Below, in pieces: positions 19,961-29,465 of a stretch of 64,000 nt of DNA. Position 1 is the first letter of the stretch, and each line of letters opens with the position of its first letter. The stretch covers positions 193,501 through 257,500 of the forward strand of contig NZ_CP114029.1 in assembly GCF_026898155.1 (NCBI RefSeq). Direction: 5' to 3'. A program made the position numbers and the translations under genes. The stretch comes from Jiella pelagia (GTDB taxonomy: Bacteria > Pseudomonadota > Alphaproteobacteria > Rhizobiales > Rhizobiaceae). A model generated the notes under the pieces. That model was not told where the DNA came from. It saw only the letters and a list, made by a program, of their open reading frames with translations, and did not search any database.

Positions 19961-21457
19961 CTATCCCGTGAGAGCGGGCATGCGGGCGCGCCGGCCGGTG
20001 GCCGAGGGTATGCGGATGGCGACCACGGTGCTTCCGTGCCGCCGCAGTGGCCCCGAAAGCGTCCCGCCCAGCGTTTCCACACGGTCGCGCACGGCGCTCA
20101 GTCCGATCCCGCCGCTGTGGGGCTCCACCGCGGGGCCTCTGCCGTCGTCGCTGACGCTGACCGAAAGAACCGGAACGGCCTTCTGCTCGTCCGGCTCGAT
20201 CCTGAGAGTGACCGCAATGTTCCGCGCGCGGCCGTGGCGAAGCGCGTTGAGGATGCCCTCGCCGACGAACCGGTAGACGGTCAGGTCGACCGCCTCGCCG
20301 AAGCTGAGCGACTGCGTGGTGGCGGCAAGGCAGATCGTCGCGTCGGGAGCCGACTGGCGATATTCGGACACCAGGCCCTGCAGCGAATCGGCCAGGGGCA
20401 GGCTGCCGATCGACATCGGCTTGAGCCGGGAGAGGATGCGGCGCAGCAGCGTCTGGACGTCGGCGATCCCGCTCTCGAGCTTGGCGAGGGAACCGCTTGC
20501 CGGATGATCGGCGGCCAGATCTTCGCCGAGCGCCCGCTTCAGTTCCGACAGGCGCACCCGCAGCGAAAACAGATTGGGGCCGACTTCGTCGTGGAGGTCG
20601 TTGGCGAGGCGCCGACGCTCCTCCTCGTGGGCGGTCAGCAGACGGTTGGCGAGGAGCTGGTTCGACCGGGTCTTGGCGTCGAGCGAGGCGGCCAGCTCGT
20701 TGAAGCCGGCGGTCACCGGCGCAAATTCGGCAAATCCCGCCTCCGGCAGCCGTGCGGCGAGGTTGCCGTCCTTGAGATCGACCAGGGCCGTCGAGGTTTC
20801 CTTCAGCTTGAAAAAGACCCGCCTGACATAAAGCAGCGCCACGGCGGAAACGAGGAACCCGTAGACCATGGTCAAGGGCAGAACGAAGCGAAAATCCTCC
20901 CAGACCTCGGCGATCTCGTCGGACGAATCGGAGTGCAGGTCGATCGTGGCGAGGCGCGTGTCGTTGCGGGTGACCGGGACGAAACTGTGCAGCGCGGTGG
21001 AGTTGATGAGGCCGGCGAACAGGGCCGGAGCCGCTTCGTCATCCTCCGCATCGTTCGCCTGCGTCCCGTCGCCGCCTTCGTCTCCAAGGTCTTCGGCCGA
21101 CCGTGGGTTCGCAGAGGCCACGGGGCCCTTCGAAGCACCGTCCGCCGCATGCCGCGGCCCGTATGACACCGTCGCCCGGACATGGCGCATCTCGGCCAGC
21201 TGCGCGATCAGCGCGGCGAGGTCTTTCTGGAGATCGCCCGAAGCCTGCAGCGCCTCGACCCTTTCCTGAACAAAGCGCTCCGCGATGAAGAACGACGCGG
21301 CTACCTCGCGGCCCGTGGCGATGCGGGCATTGACGATCATGACGATCGCCAGAGCCATCCACGCGCCGAGGCTGATCAACAGCAGACCCACCGTCATCCG
21401 CGCCTGCAGGCTGGTCTGGCGTTTCAGCCAGCCGGTCAGGAAGCGGCGATCCCTCAT
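19961..21457 (-). CDS. moxY: Sensor histidine kinase (MoxY-like, HisKA_3 type)
   Basis: 498-residue membrane kinase: TM1 about 21-43, a periplasmic domain about 44-190, TM2 about 191-211, a HAMP-like linker (KLKETSTALVDLKDGNLAARLPEAG), dimerisation helix with phospho-His H289 (RRRLANDLHDEVGPNLFSLR), then an HATPase_c domain (EGILNALRHGRA as N box; SVSDDGRGPAV; GGIGLSAVRDRV). This is the NarX/MoxY-type kinase class, matching the LuxR-type regulator next door. The periplasmic domain contains an acidic, low-complexity stretch (about 121-143, EDLGDEGGDGTQANDAEDDE) that looks like a flexible insert. It overlaps the upstream moxZ-like gene by 4 bp. The signal sensed is not known; a product of methanol oxidation is plausible. 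Confidence 0.8.
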   Translation of the reverse strand: MRDRRFLTGWLKRQTSLQARMTVGLLLISLGAWMALAIVMIVNARIATGREVAASFFIAERFVQERVEALQASGDLQKDLAALIAQLAEMRHVRATVSYGPRHAADGASKGPVASANPRSAEDLGDEGGDGTQANDAEDDEAAPALFAGLINSTALHSFVPVTRNDTRLATIDLHSDSSDEIAEVWEDFRFVLPLTMVYGFLVSAVALLYVRRVFFKLKETSTALVDLKDGNLAARLPEAGFAEFAPVTAGFNELAASLDAKTRSNQLLANRLLTAHEEERRRLANDLHDEVGPNLFSLRVRLSELKRALGEDLAADHPASGSLAKLESGIADVQTLLRRILSRLKPMSIGSLPLADSLQGLVSEYRQSAPDATICLAATTQSLSFGEAVDLTVYRFVGEGILNALRHGRARNIAVTLRIEPDEQKAVPVLSVSVSDDGRGPAVEPHSGGIGLSAVRDRVETLGGTLSGPLRRHGSTVVAIRIPSATGRRARMPALTG

Positions 21458-22026
21458 GGCTTTGCGGGGTCCGCGGCGTCCGCGGCCAGGGCCCCATCGA
21501 GCCGCTCGATGGCCTGATCGTGGCCCGCCCCTTCGGCGCGAAGGTTGAGATAGTGGTGGATCTCGGTCCCGAACGAGCGTCGGCCCGGTTCGGCCCGCCT
21601 CACGAGATCGTCGAGGAGCCGCAAGGGATCCATCGCATCGCCGCGCTCGGCGACGAGGTCGACCGCCTGGATCAGGCGATTGGCGATCATCCGCTCCGTC
21701 TCGATGTAGTGGCCCCTCGCCTTGCCCAGCGCCTCGGCGAAGCGCCGCACTTCAGGGTCGCCTGATCGCAGATCGCGTCGCCCGGTCGCGACCCGGGCGA
21801 GAAACAGCGGGATCGGCGTCGGATCGGTGACCGCATGCCAGCGCGCACCGGAGCCCTGCCCGAGTTCGACGGTCTTCTCCCCCGAGGTGACGACCGGCGC
21901 ATCGTCGCAGCCGGCCAGACCAGCGACCGGAATGAGGGCCGCCAGCACGAGGGCGACCAACGCGCCACCTTCGGGCGACTTCCAACGAGGCGACTGGAAA
22001 TGAGGCGACTGAAGCAGACTGAACAT
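21454..22026 (-). CDS. moxZ: Putative lipoprotein in the MoxZ position
   Basis: 190-residue protein with an N-terminal hydrophobic segment ending in [10 protein letters not shown], a good lipobox, so probably a periplasm-facing lipoprotein. The mature part is helical ([36 protein letters not shown]) without catalytic motifs I recognise. It is the first gene of the unit with the moxY kinase and moxX regulator and overlaps moxY by 4 bp. moxZ is the corresponding gene of Paracoccus, so the symbol rests on gene order, not on clear sequence recognition. A role in signal perception by MoxY is possible. Confidence 0.55.
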   Translation of the reverse strand: MFSLLQSPHFQSPRWKSPEGGALVALVLAALIPVAGLAGCDDAPVVTSGEKTVELGQGSGARWHAVTDPTPIPLFLARVATGRRDLRSGDPEVRRFAEALGKARGHYIETERMIANRLIQAVDLVAERGDAMDPLRLLDDLVRRAEPGRRSFGTEIHHYLNLRAEGAGHDQAIERLDGALAADAADPAKP

Positions 22027-22367
22027 TTCGGCAATCTCCCCGGACGACGCCGCGCCGCCCAGAGGGTCGGTGGCCCAGCGGCGCCAGACAGTTTCCCGTC
22101 CTCGTCCACGGCCCTCACCTTGACCTGGACGAGACTTCCTATGCTGTCCTGACCATTTCTAGCGCCATCGCCTACTGGAAATCTTCGACAAAGCGACGGG
22201 CACTTCTTCCCGTTTTTTGGGGGCTGGTTCCTAATGACAAGCGCCTGCCGGCGTGCAGACTGCAAAGTGTAGTCTGGGAGGGCACCAGAATAATTCCGTT
22301 AGGACAGCAAGTCCACTTCGGGTTTGCGGGATTGGCTTTGTATCCAGAAGGCCAAGGGAGGAAGAAT
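22027..22367. promoter_or_regulatory. Divergent moxZ-mxaF regulatory region
   Basis: This 341-bp gap holds no gene. ACGGG (22196-22200) and CCCGT (22209-22213), followed by six T (22213-22218), look like a small intrinsic-terminator or attenuator hairpin on the plus strand. CAGACT (22256-22261) and AGTCTG (22271-22276) form a dyad with 9-bp spacing, and GGAC (22302-22305) and GTCC (22311-22314) form another; either could be a binding site for the MoxX-type regulator. AGGGAGGAAG just before the ATG at 22368 is a strong ribosome site, which decides that start over an upstream TTG at 22332. I cannot name the -35/-10 pair with confidence. Confidence 0.45.
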
Positions 22368-24320
22368 ATGAGGAAATTACTGTATTCTGCATCGGCACTT
22401 GCATTGGCATCCGCTCTCGTCGTGGTCGCCAATGGTCCCGTCCGGGCCAACGACAAGCTCGTCGAACTCGCCAAGGATCCGGCGAACTGGGTGATGACCG
22501 GGCGCGACTACGACGCCGGCAACTTCTCCAGACTGAGCGAGATCGACAAGGAGAACGTCAAGAACCTGCGCCCCGCCTGGTCGTTCTCAACCGGCGTCCT
22601 GCATGGCCATGAGGGAACCCCGCTCGTCGTCGACGGGATGATGTACATCCACTCGCCGTTCCCCAACACGACCTTCGCCCTCAATCTGGATGATCCCGGC
22701 AAGATCGTCTGGCAGAACAAGCCAAAGCAGGATCCGACGGCGCGGGCCGTCGCCTGCTGCGACGTCGTCAACCGCGGCCTCGCCTACTGGCCGGGCGACG
22801 ATGAGGTCGGCCCGCTGATCTTCCGCACCCAGCTCGACGGCCGCATCGTCGCCCTCGACGCCAAGACCGGCGAGACCCGCTGGGAGATGGAGAACTCCGA
22901 CATCAAGGTCGGCTCGACGCTGACGATCGCGCCCTACGTCATCAAGGACGAGGTTCTGGTCGGATCCTCCGGCGCCGAACTCGGTGTGCGCGGCTATGTC
23001 ACCTCCTATGACGTGAAGACCGGCGAGCAGCAGTGGCGTGCCTTTGCGACCGGCTCCGACGAGGACGTGCGCATCGGCGCCAACTTCAACGACGCCAATC
23101 CGCAATACGGCCAGAAGAATCTCGGCCTCGAGACCTGGGAAGGCGACGCCTGGAAGATCGGCGGCGGCACCAACTGGGGCTGGTACGCCTACGATCCGGA
23201 CGAGGATCTCTTCTATTACGGCTCGGGCAATCCCGCGCCATGGAACGAGACCATGCGGCCGGGCGACAACAAGTGGACGATGACGATCTGGGGCCGCGAT
23301 CCCGACGACGGCATGGCCCGCTTCGGCTACCAGAAGACCCCCCACGACGAATGGGACTATGCCGGCGTCAACGTCATGATGCTGTCCGAGCAGAAGGACA
23401 AGGACGGGGAGATGCGCAAGCTTCTGACCCATCCGGACCGCAACGGCATCGTCTACACGCTCGACCGCACCAATGGCGATCTCGTCTCCGCCGACAAGAT
23501 CGACGACACGGTGAACTGGGTGACGGAGGTCGATCTCGACACGGGGCTTCCCAGGCGCGACCCGGAGTTCGGCACCCGCATGGACCATGTCGGGCGCGAC
23601 ATCTGTCCCTCGGCGATGGGCTACCACAACCAGGGCCACGATTCCTACGATCCGGACCGCCAGTCCTTCTTCATGGGCATCAACCACATCTGCATGGACT
23701 GGGAGCCGTTCATGCTGCCCTACCGGGCCGGCCAGTTCTTCGTCGGCGCGACGCTGAACATGTATCCGGGACCGAAGGGCGACCGGCAGAACTATCTCGG
23801 CCTCGGCCAGGTGAAGGCCTACGACGCCATCAACAACACCTTCAAGTGGGAAGTGATGGAGCGCTTCGCGGCCTGGGGCGGAACGCTCGCCACCGCCGGC
23901 GGCGTGATGTTCTACGGAACGCTCGACGGCTTCATCAAGGCGCGCGATTCCGACACGGGCGAGCTTCTGTGGAAGTTCAAGCTGCCGTCGGGCGCCGTCG
24001 GCCATCCCATGGCCTACGAGCATGACGGCCGAGAGTATGTCGCGATCTACTACGGCGTCGGCGGCTGGCCGGGTGTGGGCCTGGTCTTCGACCTCAACGA
24101 TCCGACGGCCGGTCTCGGCGCGGTCGGCGCGTTCAAGCAACTCGCCAACTACACCCAGATGGGCGGCGGCGTGATGGTCTTCTCGCTGGATGGCGAGAGC
24201 GTCTACACCGACGATCTCGACAAGGGCGAGTTCGAACCCTCCGCCGGCGAGAACGCTCCGAAGGCGGGTGGCAAGGACGCGTTGCTCCAGAACGAAGAAA
24301 CGGCGCGTCAGCCAGGCTGA
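22368..24320 (+). CDS. mxaF: Methanol dehydrogenase large subunit, calcium type
   Basis: Periplasmic PQQ enzyme oxidising methanol to formaldehyde, alpha subunit of the alpha2beta2 MxaFI complex; electrons go to cytochrome cL. 650 residues, with a signal peptide cleaved after PVRA so that the mature protein starts [11 protein letters not shown]. The vicinal disulfide is C130-C131 (C103-C104 in mature numbering) and the catalytic Asp is D330 (D303 mature) in [11 protein letters not shown]. The residue two after that Asp is Ala; lanthanide-dependent XoxF enzymes have Asp there. [13 protein letters not shown] and the propeller tryptophan motifs are intact. It is first in the mxaFJGIRSACKLD order, divergent from the moxZYX regulators. 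C-terminal extension after [11 protein letters not shown] is slightly long. Confidence 0.97.
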   Translation: MRKLLYSASALALASALVVVANGPVRANDKLVELAKDPANWVMTGRDYDAGNFSRLSEIDKENVKNLRPAWSFSTGVLHGHEGTPLVVDGMMYIHSPFPNTTFALNLDDPGKIVWQNKPKQDPTARAVACCDVVNRGLAYWPGDDEVGPLIFRTQLDGRIVALDAKTGETRWEMENSDIKVGSTLTIAPYVIKDEVLVGSSGAELGVRGYVTSYDVKTGEQQWRAFATGSDEDVRIGANFNDANPQYGQKNLGLETWEGDAWKIGGGTNWGWYAYDPDEDLFYYGSGNPAPWNETMRPGDNKWTMTIWGRDPDDGMARFGYQKTPHDEWDYAGVNVMMLSEQKDKDGEMRKLLTHPDRNGIVYTLDRTNGDLVSADKIDDTVNWVTEVDLDTGLPRRDPEFGTRMDHVGRDICPSAMGYHNQGHDSYDPDRQSFFMGINHICMDWEPFMLPYRAGQFFVGATLNMYPGPKGDRQNYLGLGQVKAYDAINNTFKWEVMERFAAWGGTLATAGGVMFYGTLDGFIKARDSDTGELLWKFKLPSGAVGHPMAYEHDGREYVAIYYGVGGWPGVGLVFDLNDPTAGLGAVGAFKQLANYTQMGGGVMVFSLDGESVYTDDLDKGEFEPSAGENAPKAGGKDALLQNEETARQPG

Positions 24321-24412
24321 CGGTCGTGACCCCGGGGATTGCGCGCCGCCGCCGCGCGATCCCCCTTCGTCCTCTGTCCCCAGAAACCACCTGTTCGATC
24401 GGAAGGTGCCCC

Positions 24413-25348
24413 ATGCGCGCCAATCTCGCTTCGCATCCGCTGTCCGCCCTCGGGCGGCGCGTCACCGCCAGCCTCGCATGCCTCGCAATCGTTGCCGGCG
24501 CAGCCTCGAACGCAGCGGCGCAGAATGCCGGGCAAGTTCCCGTCCCGCCGACGGCCGAGGGGCCCAGCGCGACCTCGCAAGGCGACGTTCTCAAGGTCTG
24601 CGCCTCGACGAAGGAGGCTCCCTATTCGACCAAGGCCGAGGACGGCTTCGAAAACCGCATCGCCGAAGTCCTCGCCGAGACGATGGGACGGACGCTCGAA
24701 TACGAGTGGATCGAGCGGCCGGCCATCTACGTCGTGCGCGACGGCCTGAGCAAGAAGACCTGCGACGTGGTGATCGGCGTCGATGCCGGCGACGAGAGGC
24801 TCGCGACCTCACGGCCCTATTATCGCACGGCCTATGCCTTCGTCAGCCGCACCGACGAGAAGTTCACCGGATCGCGATGGCAGGATGTCGGCGGCGAGGG
24901 CCTGTCGCGCTTTGCGACCCGGCTCTACTCCCCCGCCGAGACGATGCTGAAATATTCCGGAAAGTACGAGGACAACCTCGCCTATCTCTACGGCCTCGTA
25001 AACTTCAAGTCGCGGCGCAACCAGTACATCGACGTCGCCCCGGATCGGCTGGTGCAGGAAGTGCGGGATGAGAATGCCGATCTCGCCATCGTCTTCGCCC
25101 CGGACGTCGCCCGCTACGTCAAGGAGGCCGGCGACGACCTGACGATCACGCTGATCACCAACGACGTCGAACGGTCCGACGGCGAGACCGTCGAGCTGCA
25201 ATATTCGCAGTCCGTCGGCGTGCGCAAAGGCGACGAAGCCCTGCTCGCGGAGATCGACGACGCGCTCGTCGAGGCACGCGGCGAGATCGGGGCCATCCTC
25301 GACGAGGAGGGCATTCCCATCCTGCCGATCGAAGACCAGACCAACTAG
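24413..25348 (+). CDS. mxaJ: MxaJ, periplasmic solute-binding-like methanol oxidation protein
   Basis: Periplasmic protein required for active methanol dehydrogenase; a family 3 solute-binding fold without a transporter, thought to help assemble or stabilise MxaFI. A signal peptide (RRVTASLACLAIVAGAASNAAA) is followed by VLKVCASTKEAPYSTKAEDGFENRIAEVLAE, typical of MxaJ. The segment CDVVIGVDAGDERLATSRPYYRTAYAF closes the first lobe. I chose ATG 24413, preceded by GGAAGG, over a longer frame from 24326. 311 residues. Second gene of the mxa operon, 92 bp after mxaF. Confidence 0.92.
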   Translation: MRANLASHPLSALGRRVTASLACLAIVAGAASNAAAQNAGQVPVPPTAEGPSATSQGDVLKVCASTKEAPYSTKAEDGFENRIAEVLAETMGRTLEYEWIERPAIYVVRDGLSKKTCDVVIGVDAGDERLATSRPYYRTAYAFVSRTDEKFTGSRWQDVGGEGLSRFATRLYSPAETMLKYSGKYEDNLAYLYGLVNFKSRRNQYIDVAPDRLVQEVRDENADLAIVFAPDVARYVKEAGDDLTITLITNDVERSDGETVELQYSQSVGVRKGDEALLAEIDDALVEARGEIGAILDEEGIPILPIEDQTN

Positions 25349-25369
25349 CCGCCGGGTAAGCGTTGCATC

Positions 25370-25894
25370 ATGCGTAAGCTGAAATTTCTCTCCGCGGCGA
25401 TCCTCGTCGGCATGACCACGGCATCGGCGCTCGCCGCGGTCCAGCTCTACCATACCGTCGAGGGAACGGCTCTCGATCTGAGCTTCGCCCTCGAGGAGGG
25501 TCGCGACACCGAAGCCGTGAAGCATTTCCTGGCAACGGGAGAGGACGTCTATTCGGCGCAGGAGGCCGTCCTGCCGGAAGCCGAAAGCCTCTACCTGACG
25601 GCGTGTTCGGGCTGCCATGGCCACAATGGCGAGGGCAAGATCGGCCCGGGCCTCAACGACGACTACTGGACCTATCCGAAGAACGGCACCGACAAGGGTC
25701 TGTTCGAGACGATCTACGGCGGCGCCCAGGGAATGATGGGTCCGCAATACGGCAATCTCACCCTCGACGAGATGCTCAAGGTGATCGCCTGGGTGCGCCA
25801 TCTCTATGTCGGCGATCCCGAAAAGGCCGAGTGGCTGACGCCGGAGCAACGGGCAAACTTCAAGCCCTATGAACCGAAACACGGCAACAACTAG
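25370..25894 (+). CDS. mxaG: Cytochrome cL, methanol dehydrogenase electron acceptor
   Basis: Periplasmic mono-haem c-type cytochrome that takes electrons from MxaF-bound PQQ. The signal peptide [20 protein letters not shown] is followed by a CSGCH haem site (C79, C82, H83) in [20 protein letters not shown] and by [12 protein letters not shown] with candidate Met/His-region ligands. 174 residues, usual for MxaG. It starts 21 bp after mxaJ. A 177-bp gap to mxaI follows, in which I see only a weak GCGGG/CCCGC hairpin (26020-26037). Confidence 0.94.
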   Translation: MRKLKFLSAAILVGMTTASALAAVQLYHTVEGTALDLSFALEEGRDTEAVKHFLATGEDVYSAQEAVLPEAESLYLTACSGCHGHNGEGKIGPGLNDDYWTYPKNGTDKGLFETIYGGAQGMMGPQYGNLTLDEMLKVIAWVRHLYVGDPEKAEWLTPEQRANFKPYEPKHGNN

Positions 25895-26071
25895 AACGTG
25901 GCCAGGAAGGGCGAGAACCGTCTTTCCGGCAGGCTCCACGCGAAATCGACGAGACGAGGCGCGACGGCGAGGCGGTTTCGAGCCGGTCGCGCTCCAGCAG
26001 GCAATATGCGGGAAGCGGCGCGGGCCAAAGGACCCGCACCGGCTTCCACGAAACAAAGAGGAGGAAAGACC

Positions 26072-26402
26072 ATGAAGCGCAGTCTCACGATCCTGGCGGG
26101 ATCCGCCATCTGTCTCGCAAGTGCCTTTGCCGCCGCGCCGGCGCTCGCCTATGACGGCACCAACTGCAAGGCGCCGGGCAATTGCTGGGAGCCCAAGCCC
26201 GGCTATCCGGAAAAGGTCGAGGGGTCGGAATACGATCCCAAGCACGACCCGATGGAGCCTCAACAAGCAGGCGGAGTCCATCCGCGCGATGGACGAGCGC
26301 AACGCCATGCGCGTGAAGCACTTCAAGGAAACCGGCGAATTCGTCTTCGACGTCTCGAAGATCAAGGCCGATGGCGCGAATGACGGCTCGACCGCCCAGT
26401 AG
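26072..26402 (+). CDS. mxaI: Methanol dehydrogenase small subunit, apparent frameshift at 26255-26261
   Basis: Beta subunit of MxaFI, a small Lys-rich periplasmic protein that wraps around the large subunit. The start is ATG 26072 after GAGGAAAG; the signal peptide runs to PALA and the mature part begins YDGTNCKAPGNCWEPKPGYP with the two disulfide cysteines. At GAGCCTC (26255-26261) the frame breaks; with one C less the protein reads DPMELNKQAESIRAMDERN and continues through KHFKETGEFVFDVSKIKADG, exactly the MxaI pattern. Corrected length 109 residues including signal. Without correction, the C-terminal helix would be lost, which would not be compatible with a functional methanol dehydrogenase. 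Confidence 0.93.
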
Positions 26403-26443
26403 AGATCGCGAACCGGTGCAGCCTTCGTCTCCCAAACGGGGCT

Positions 26444-26462
26444 GACCCGGCCTGCCGGGGTC
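26444..26462 (+). other. Hairpin between mxaI and mxaR
   Basis: GACCCGG (26444-26450) pairs with CCGGGGTC (26455-26462) around a 4-nt loop, with one bulged G. It lies 41 nt after the mxaI stop and has no T-run. It could protect the 3' end of a processed mxaFJGI message, or attenuate transcription so that structural genes exceed the accessory genes. The role is inferred from position. Confidence 0.45.
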
Positions 26463-26597
26463 CGGCTCCGCCACACATTCGACGCTCCTCCCATGGGACT
26501 TCGATCGGCGGTGACGGCCCCGGCGGGCACCTTTTTCCCTCACTGGCAAGGACACCGACCCGTCCGCCCGTCGAGCCAATCCCGAGCGGGACAGCCT

Positions 26598-27626
26598 GTG
26601 CTTGAATTCCCGAACATCCCCCTCGCCGAATGGCGGGAGAAGGCCCTGGCCTTCGAAAGCGAGATCGCCAAAGCCATCGTCGGGCAGGACCGGGCGATCA
26701 GGCTGATGACCATCGCCGCCCTGTGCCGCGGCCACGTGCTCCTCGAAGGCGACGTCGGCGTCGGCAAGACGACGCTGCTCCGCACCGTGGCGCGGGCGCT
26801 CGGCGGCCCCTACGAACGAATCGAGGGCACGGTCGACCTGATGCCCAACGACATGCTCTACACCCCCTTCATAGGCGAGGACGGACGCCCGCGCGTCGAT
26901 CCCGGCCCGGCTCTCGCCCATGGCGAGGATCTGGCGGTGTTTTTCTTCAACGAGATCAACCGCGCCCGCCCGCAGGTCCACGCCCTCCTTTTACGCATGA
27001 TGGCCGAGCGCAGCGTGACGGCCTTTCGCCGGGAGATGCGCTTTCCCCATCTCCAGGTCTTCGCCGACCGCAACAAGGTGGAGCGCGACGAGACCTTCGA
27101 GCTGCCGGCCGCAGCGCGCGACCGCTTCTTCATGGAGATCCGCGTCGCCGCCCCGGCCGAACGGGCGATGCGCAGCCGGCTCGTCTTCGATCCCATCTTC
27201 CACGACGTCGACGCGCTGATCGGCGGGGTGGAGGAAGGCATCCTTCCCTACGACCGCCTTGCCGAACTCGCGGCCGTGCTCCAGACGATGATCCACGCCA
27301 GCCCGGCGATCGAAGCCTATGTGATCGGGCTGTGGGACGTTATGCGCGATCTCGCGGGCAACGACATTGCGATCGAGGGCGTCGACGTTTCCCGTCTCGT
27401 CGTCGGCGGGGCGAGCCCGCGCGGCCTGTCGGCGCTGGTGCGCGCCGCCCGGGCCAATGCCTGGCTCGAAGGCCGCGACAGCGTCGTGCCGGAAGACGTG
27501 CGGGCGATGTTCCCGGTGGTCATGGGGCACCGCATCTTCTTCTCGCCGATCTACGAGATGCGGCGGGACGAAATCTCCCCGGCGCTGCATCGCGCCGTCT
27601 TCGATGCCGTTCCGATCCCGGCCTGA
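26598..27626 (+). CDS. mxaR: MoxR-type AAA+ ATPase of methanol dehydrogenase maturation
   Basis: Cytoplasmic MoxR-family ATPase needed to activate methanol dehydrogenase, probably together with the VWA proteins MxaS, MxaC and MxaL. Walker A is GDVGVGKTT, the Walker B region is AVFFFNEINRARPQVHALLL (Asn before Glu), and sensor and arginine-finger regions follow (VFADRNKVE; LPAAARDRFFMEI). The start is uncertain: GTG 26598 gives LEFPNIPLAEWREKAL, a reasonable N terminus for a 342-residue MoxR protein; an ATG at 26493 would add 35 residues of poorly protein-like sequence. It lies 195 bp after mxaI, with a hairpin between, and 3 bp before mxaS. Confidence 0.9.
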   Translation: MLEFPNIPLAEWREKALAFESEIAKAIVGQDRAIRLMTIAALCRGHVLLEGDVGVGKTTLLRTVARALGGPYERIEGTVDLMPNDMLYTPFIGEDGRPRVDPGPALAHGEDLAVFFFNEINRARPQVHALLLRMMAERSVTAFRREMRFPHLQVFADRNKVERDETFELPAAARDRFFMEIRVAAPAERAMRSRLVFDPIFHDVDALIGGVEEGILPYDRLAELAAVLQTMIHASPAIEAYVIGLWDVMRDLAGNDIAIEGVDVSRLVVGGASPRGLSALVRAARANAWLEGRDSVVPEDVRAMFPVVMGHRIFFSPIYEMRRDEISPALHRAVFDAVPIPA

Positions 27627-27629
27627 GCC

Positions 27630-28538
27630 ATGGTGTCGCAAAGCCCTGCCGCCTCGCAGGAAGTCGTCGGCGACGCCGAGATCGAGCGGTTCTCGCATCT
27701 CGCCTATGCGATCCGCCACCGCGTCGCCTCGCCGCGGCCGGGCAATCACGCCAGCCGCAGCCCTGGCTCCACCGGGCGCTTCGTCGGCTTGCGCGCGATG
27801 GGCGAAGAGGCCGATCTTCGCCGCCTCGACCTCAGGGCCTCGCTGACCGATCCGTTCGGCCTGCTGTGGATCAGGCAGCATGTTCAGGATGCCTCGAGCA
27901 CGGTGACGATCCTCGTTGATCTTTCCGGCTCCATGGGGTTTTGCGGCAGCGTCGACCGCCATGCGGTCGCCGGCTCGCTCGCCGCCGGTCTGGCGCGGGC
28001 GGTCCTGCGCAGCGGCGACCGGGTAAGCGCGTTCGCGGCCCAGGGCGACCTCGGCGCTTCGGCGATCGTCTTGCCGACGCGGCGGGCTTCGGCCCCTGCC
28101 GAGATCGCTTCGGCGCTTGCCGGCATGGCACCCGAGGGACAAGGATCGGACGGCCTGATCGAAGCCGCGCGGGCGCTTCCCGCACGGCCCGGCCTCGTCT
28201 TCCTCATCTCCGACTTCCAGTGGCCGCTGGGCGAAGTCGAAACGCTGCTTTCGGCACTCGCGCTGCACGACGTCCGTCCGATCGTCCTCGGCGATCCCGC
28301 CGCCGATCGACCCGACGGGCGCTTCGGGCTCGCCCATCTGCGCGACCTCGAGACCGGCCGTCGCGGCATCGCATTGATGCGCAAGTCGCTGGTCGCGGAC
28401 TGGGACCACCGCGCCAAGGCCCATCGCGCCGGGCTCGAAGCGCTTTTCGCGCGGACGGGATGCCTGCCGGTCTTCGTCGACGGCCAGATCGATCCCGCCG
28501 ATCTGTTCGCGGGACTGATGGCGGGCGGGCGGTCATGA
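27630..28538 (+). CDS. mxaS: MxaS, DUF58/VWA-like methanol oxidation protein
   Basis: 302-residue cytoplasmic protein of the DUF58 type, the usual partner of a MoxR ATPase. The N-terminal DUF58 segment contains HRVASPRPGNHASRSPGSTGRFVGLRAM, with a VWA-like domain carrying a MIDAS-type DLSGSMGF and a later VFLISDFQWPLGE strand. It is required for active methanol dehydrogenase in methylotrophs where it has been tested, with calcium insertion often proposed. It lies between mxaR (3 bp) and mxaA (4-bp overlap). Confidence 0.88.
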   Translation: MVSQSPAASQEVVGDAEIERFSHLAYAIRHRVASPRPGNHASRSPGSTGRFVGLRAMGEEADLRRLDLRASLTDPFGLLWIRQHVQDASSTVTILVDLSGSMGFCGSVDRHAVAGSLAAGLARAVLRSGDRVSAFAAQGDLGASAIVLPTRRASAPAEIASALAGMAPEGQGSDGLIEAARALPARPGLVFLISDFQWPLGEVETLLSALALHDVRPIVLGDPAADRPDGRFGLAHLRDLETGRRGIALMRKSLVADWDHRAKAHRAGLEALFARTGCLPVFVDGQIDPADLFAGLMAGGRS

Positions 28539-29465
28539 GCCGGGCAAGGCTCCCCGCCGCCGCGTTCGCGCTGTCGTTTTTTCTTCTCGGCGGCTCGGCA
28601 GGGGCCGTCTTGGGTGCGGAGATCACCCTTAGGGCCCATCCGCCGCGGGATGTCGGTTGGTTCACCGGCGACGTCCTGGTCTGGCGCGGTGAACTCTCGG
28701 TGCCGGCCGGGCGGGAACTCGATCCCGCCTCGCTGCCGCAGACCGGACCGATAGACCAATTCACCGAGCCTCCGGTCGCTTTCCGTCGAGAGCGAGGAAA
28801 CCGAGACCGGTCTGCACTACGACCTGACGCTGGTCTACCAGAGCTTCTATGTGCCGCTGGAGCCCAAGGAGATTTCGATCCCCGGTACGACACTGGCCTT
28901 CCGCGCCGAGGCCGCGCCGGAGGCAGCGAGCGAACTCGTCACCCTGCCCGCCTGGACCATCGTCCTGTCGCCGCTGCGCCCGATCCTTGCCCGTTCTAGC
29001 CCCTCGGGCATGAAGCCCGACAAGCCGCTAGCGGTCATCGACACGGTCTGGCGGCAATGGACGGTTGCCGCAGGCTGGGCTGCCTTCATGGCTTCGGGGC
29101 TCGCGTTCGGATGGTATCGCGGCTGGGGACCGTTCGGGCTCCGTCCCTCGCGCCCGCTGGCAAGAGCGCTGCAGGCGATCCGGAGGAATCGGCCCGCAAT
29201 GGACTACGGGGCCCGCCTCCTCGCCCTCCATCGCGGGCTCGACGCGGCCTTCGGCCGCCGCGTTTTGGCGGACGATCTCGGCGAATGCCTCGCCGCACGG
29301 CCACGCTTTGCCGCCGCGCGAGCGGATCTCGAGACTTTCTTCTCGGCCTCGCGCGGCTTCTTCTTCGACGGCGACGCCGGCAAGGCCGAGGCCCGGCTGC
29401 CGCCCGAGGCGCTTGTCCTGGTGGCGCGGCGCCTGGCGGCCATCGAACGGGCGGGTGCCCGATGA
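28535..29465 (+). CDS. mxaA: MxaA, calcium-insertion accessory protein, apparent frameshift at 28766-28772
   Basis: Membrane/periplasm protein of the MxaA family, linked in methylotrophs to calcium insertion into methanol dehydrogenase. An N-terminal signal (AAAFALSFFLLGGSAGAVLG) is followed by a periplasmic domain starting ITLRAHPPRDVGWFTGD, then a membrane segment (WTVAAGWAAFMASGLAFGW) and a cytoplasmic tail (YGARLLALHRGLDAAFG). The frame breaks at GAGCCTC (28766-28772). One base less gives ...DQFTELRSLSVESEETETG... and 309 residues. It overlaps mxaS and mxaC by 4 bp each, so the coupled operon structure is maintained. Confidence 0.88.

Noticed and set aside
22368..24320. Assignment of the methanol dehydrogenase as lanthanide-dependent XoxF
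   Set aside because: The position two residues after the catalytic Asp is Ala, not Asp, and mxaI, mxaG, mxaA, mxaC, mxaK and mxaL are all present, which fits the calcium MxaFI system.
26072..26402. mxaI as a true pseudogene
   Set aside because: Apart from the extra C at GAGCCTC the whole protein is conserved in sequence on both sides, and the rest of the mxa operon is intact or broken only at the same motif.
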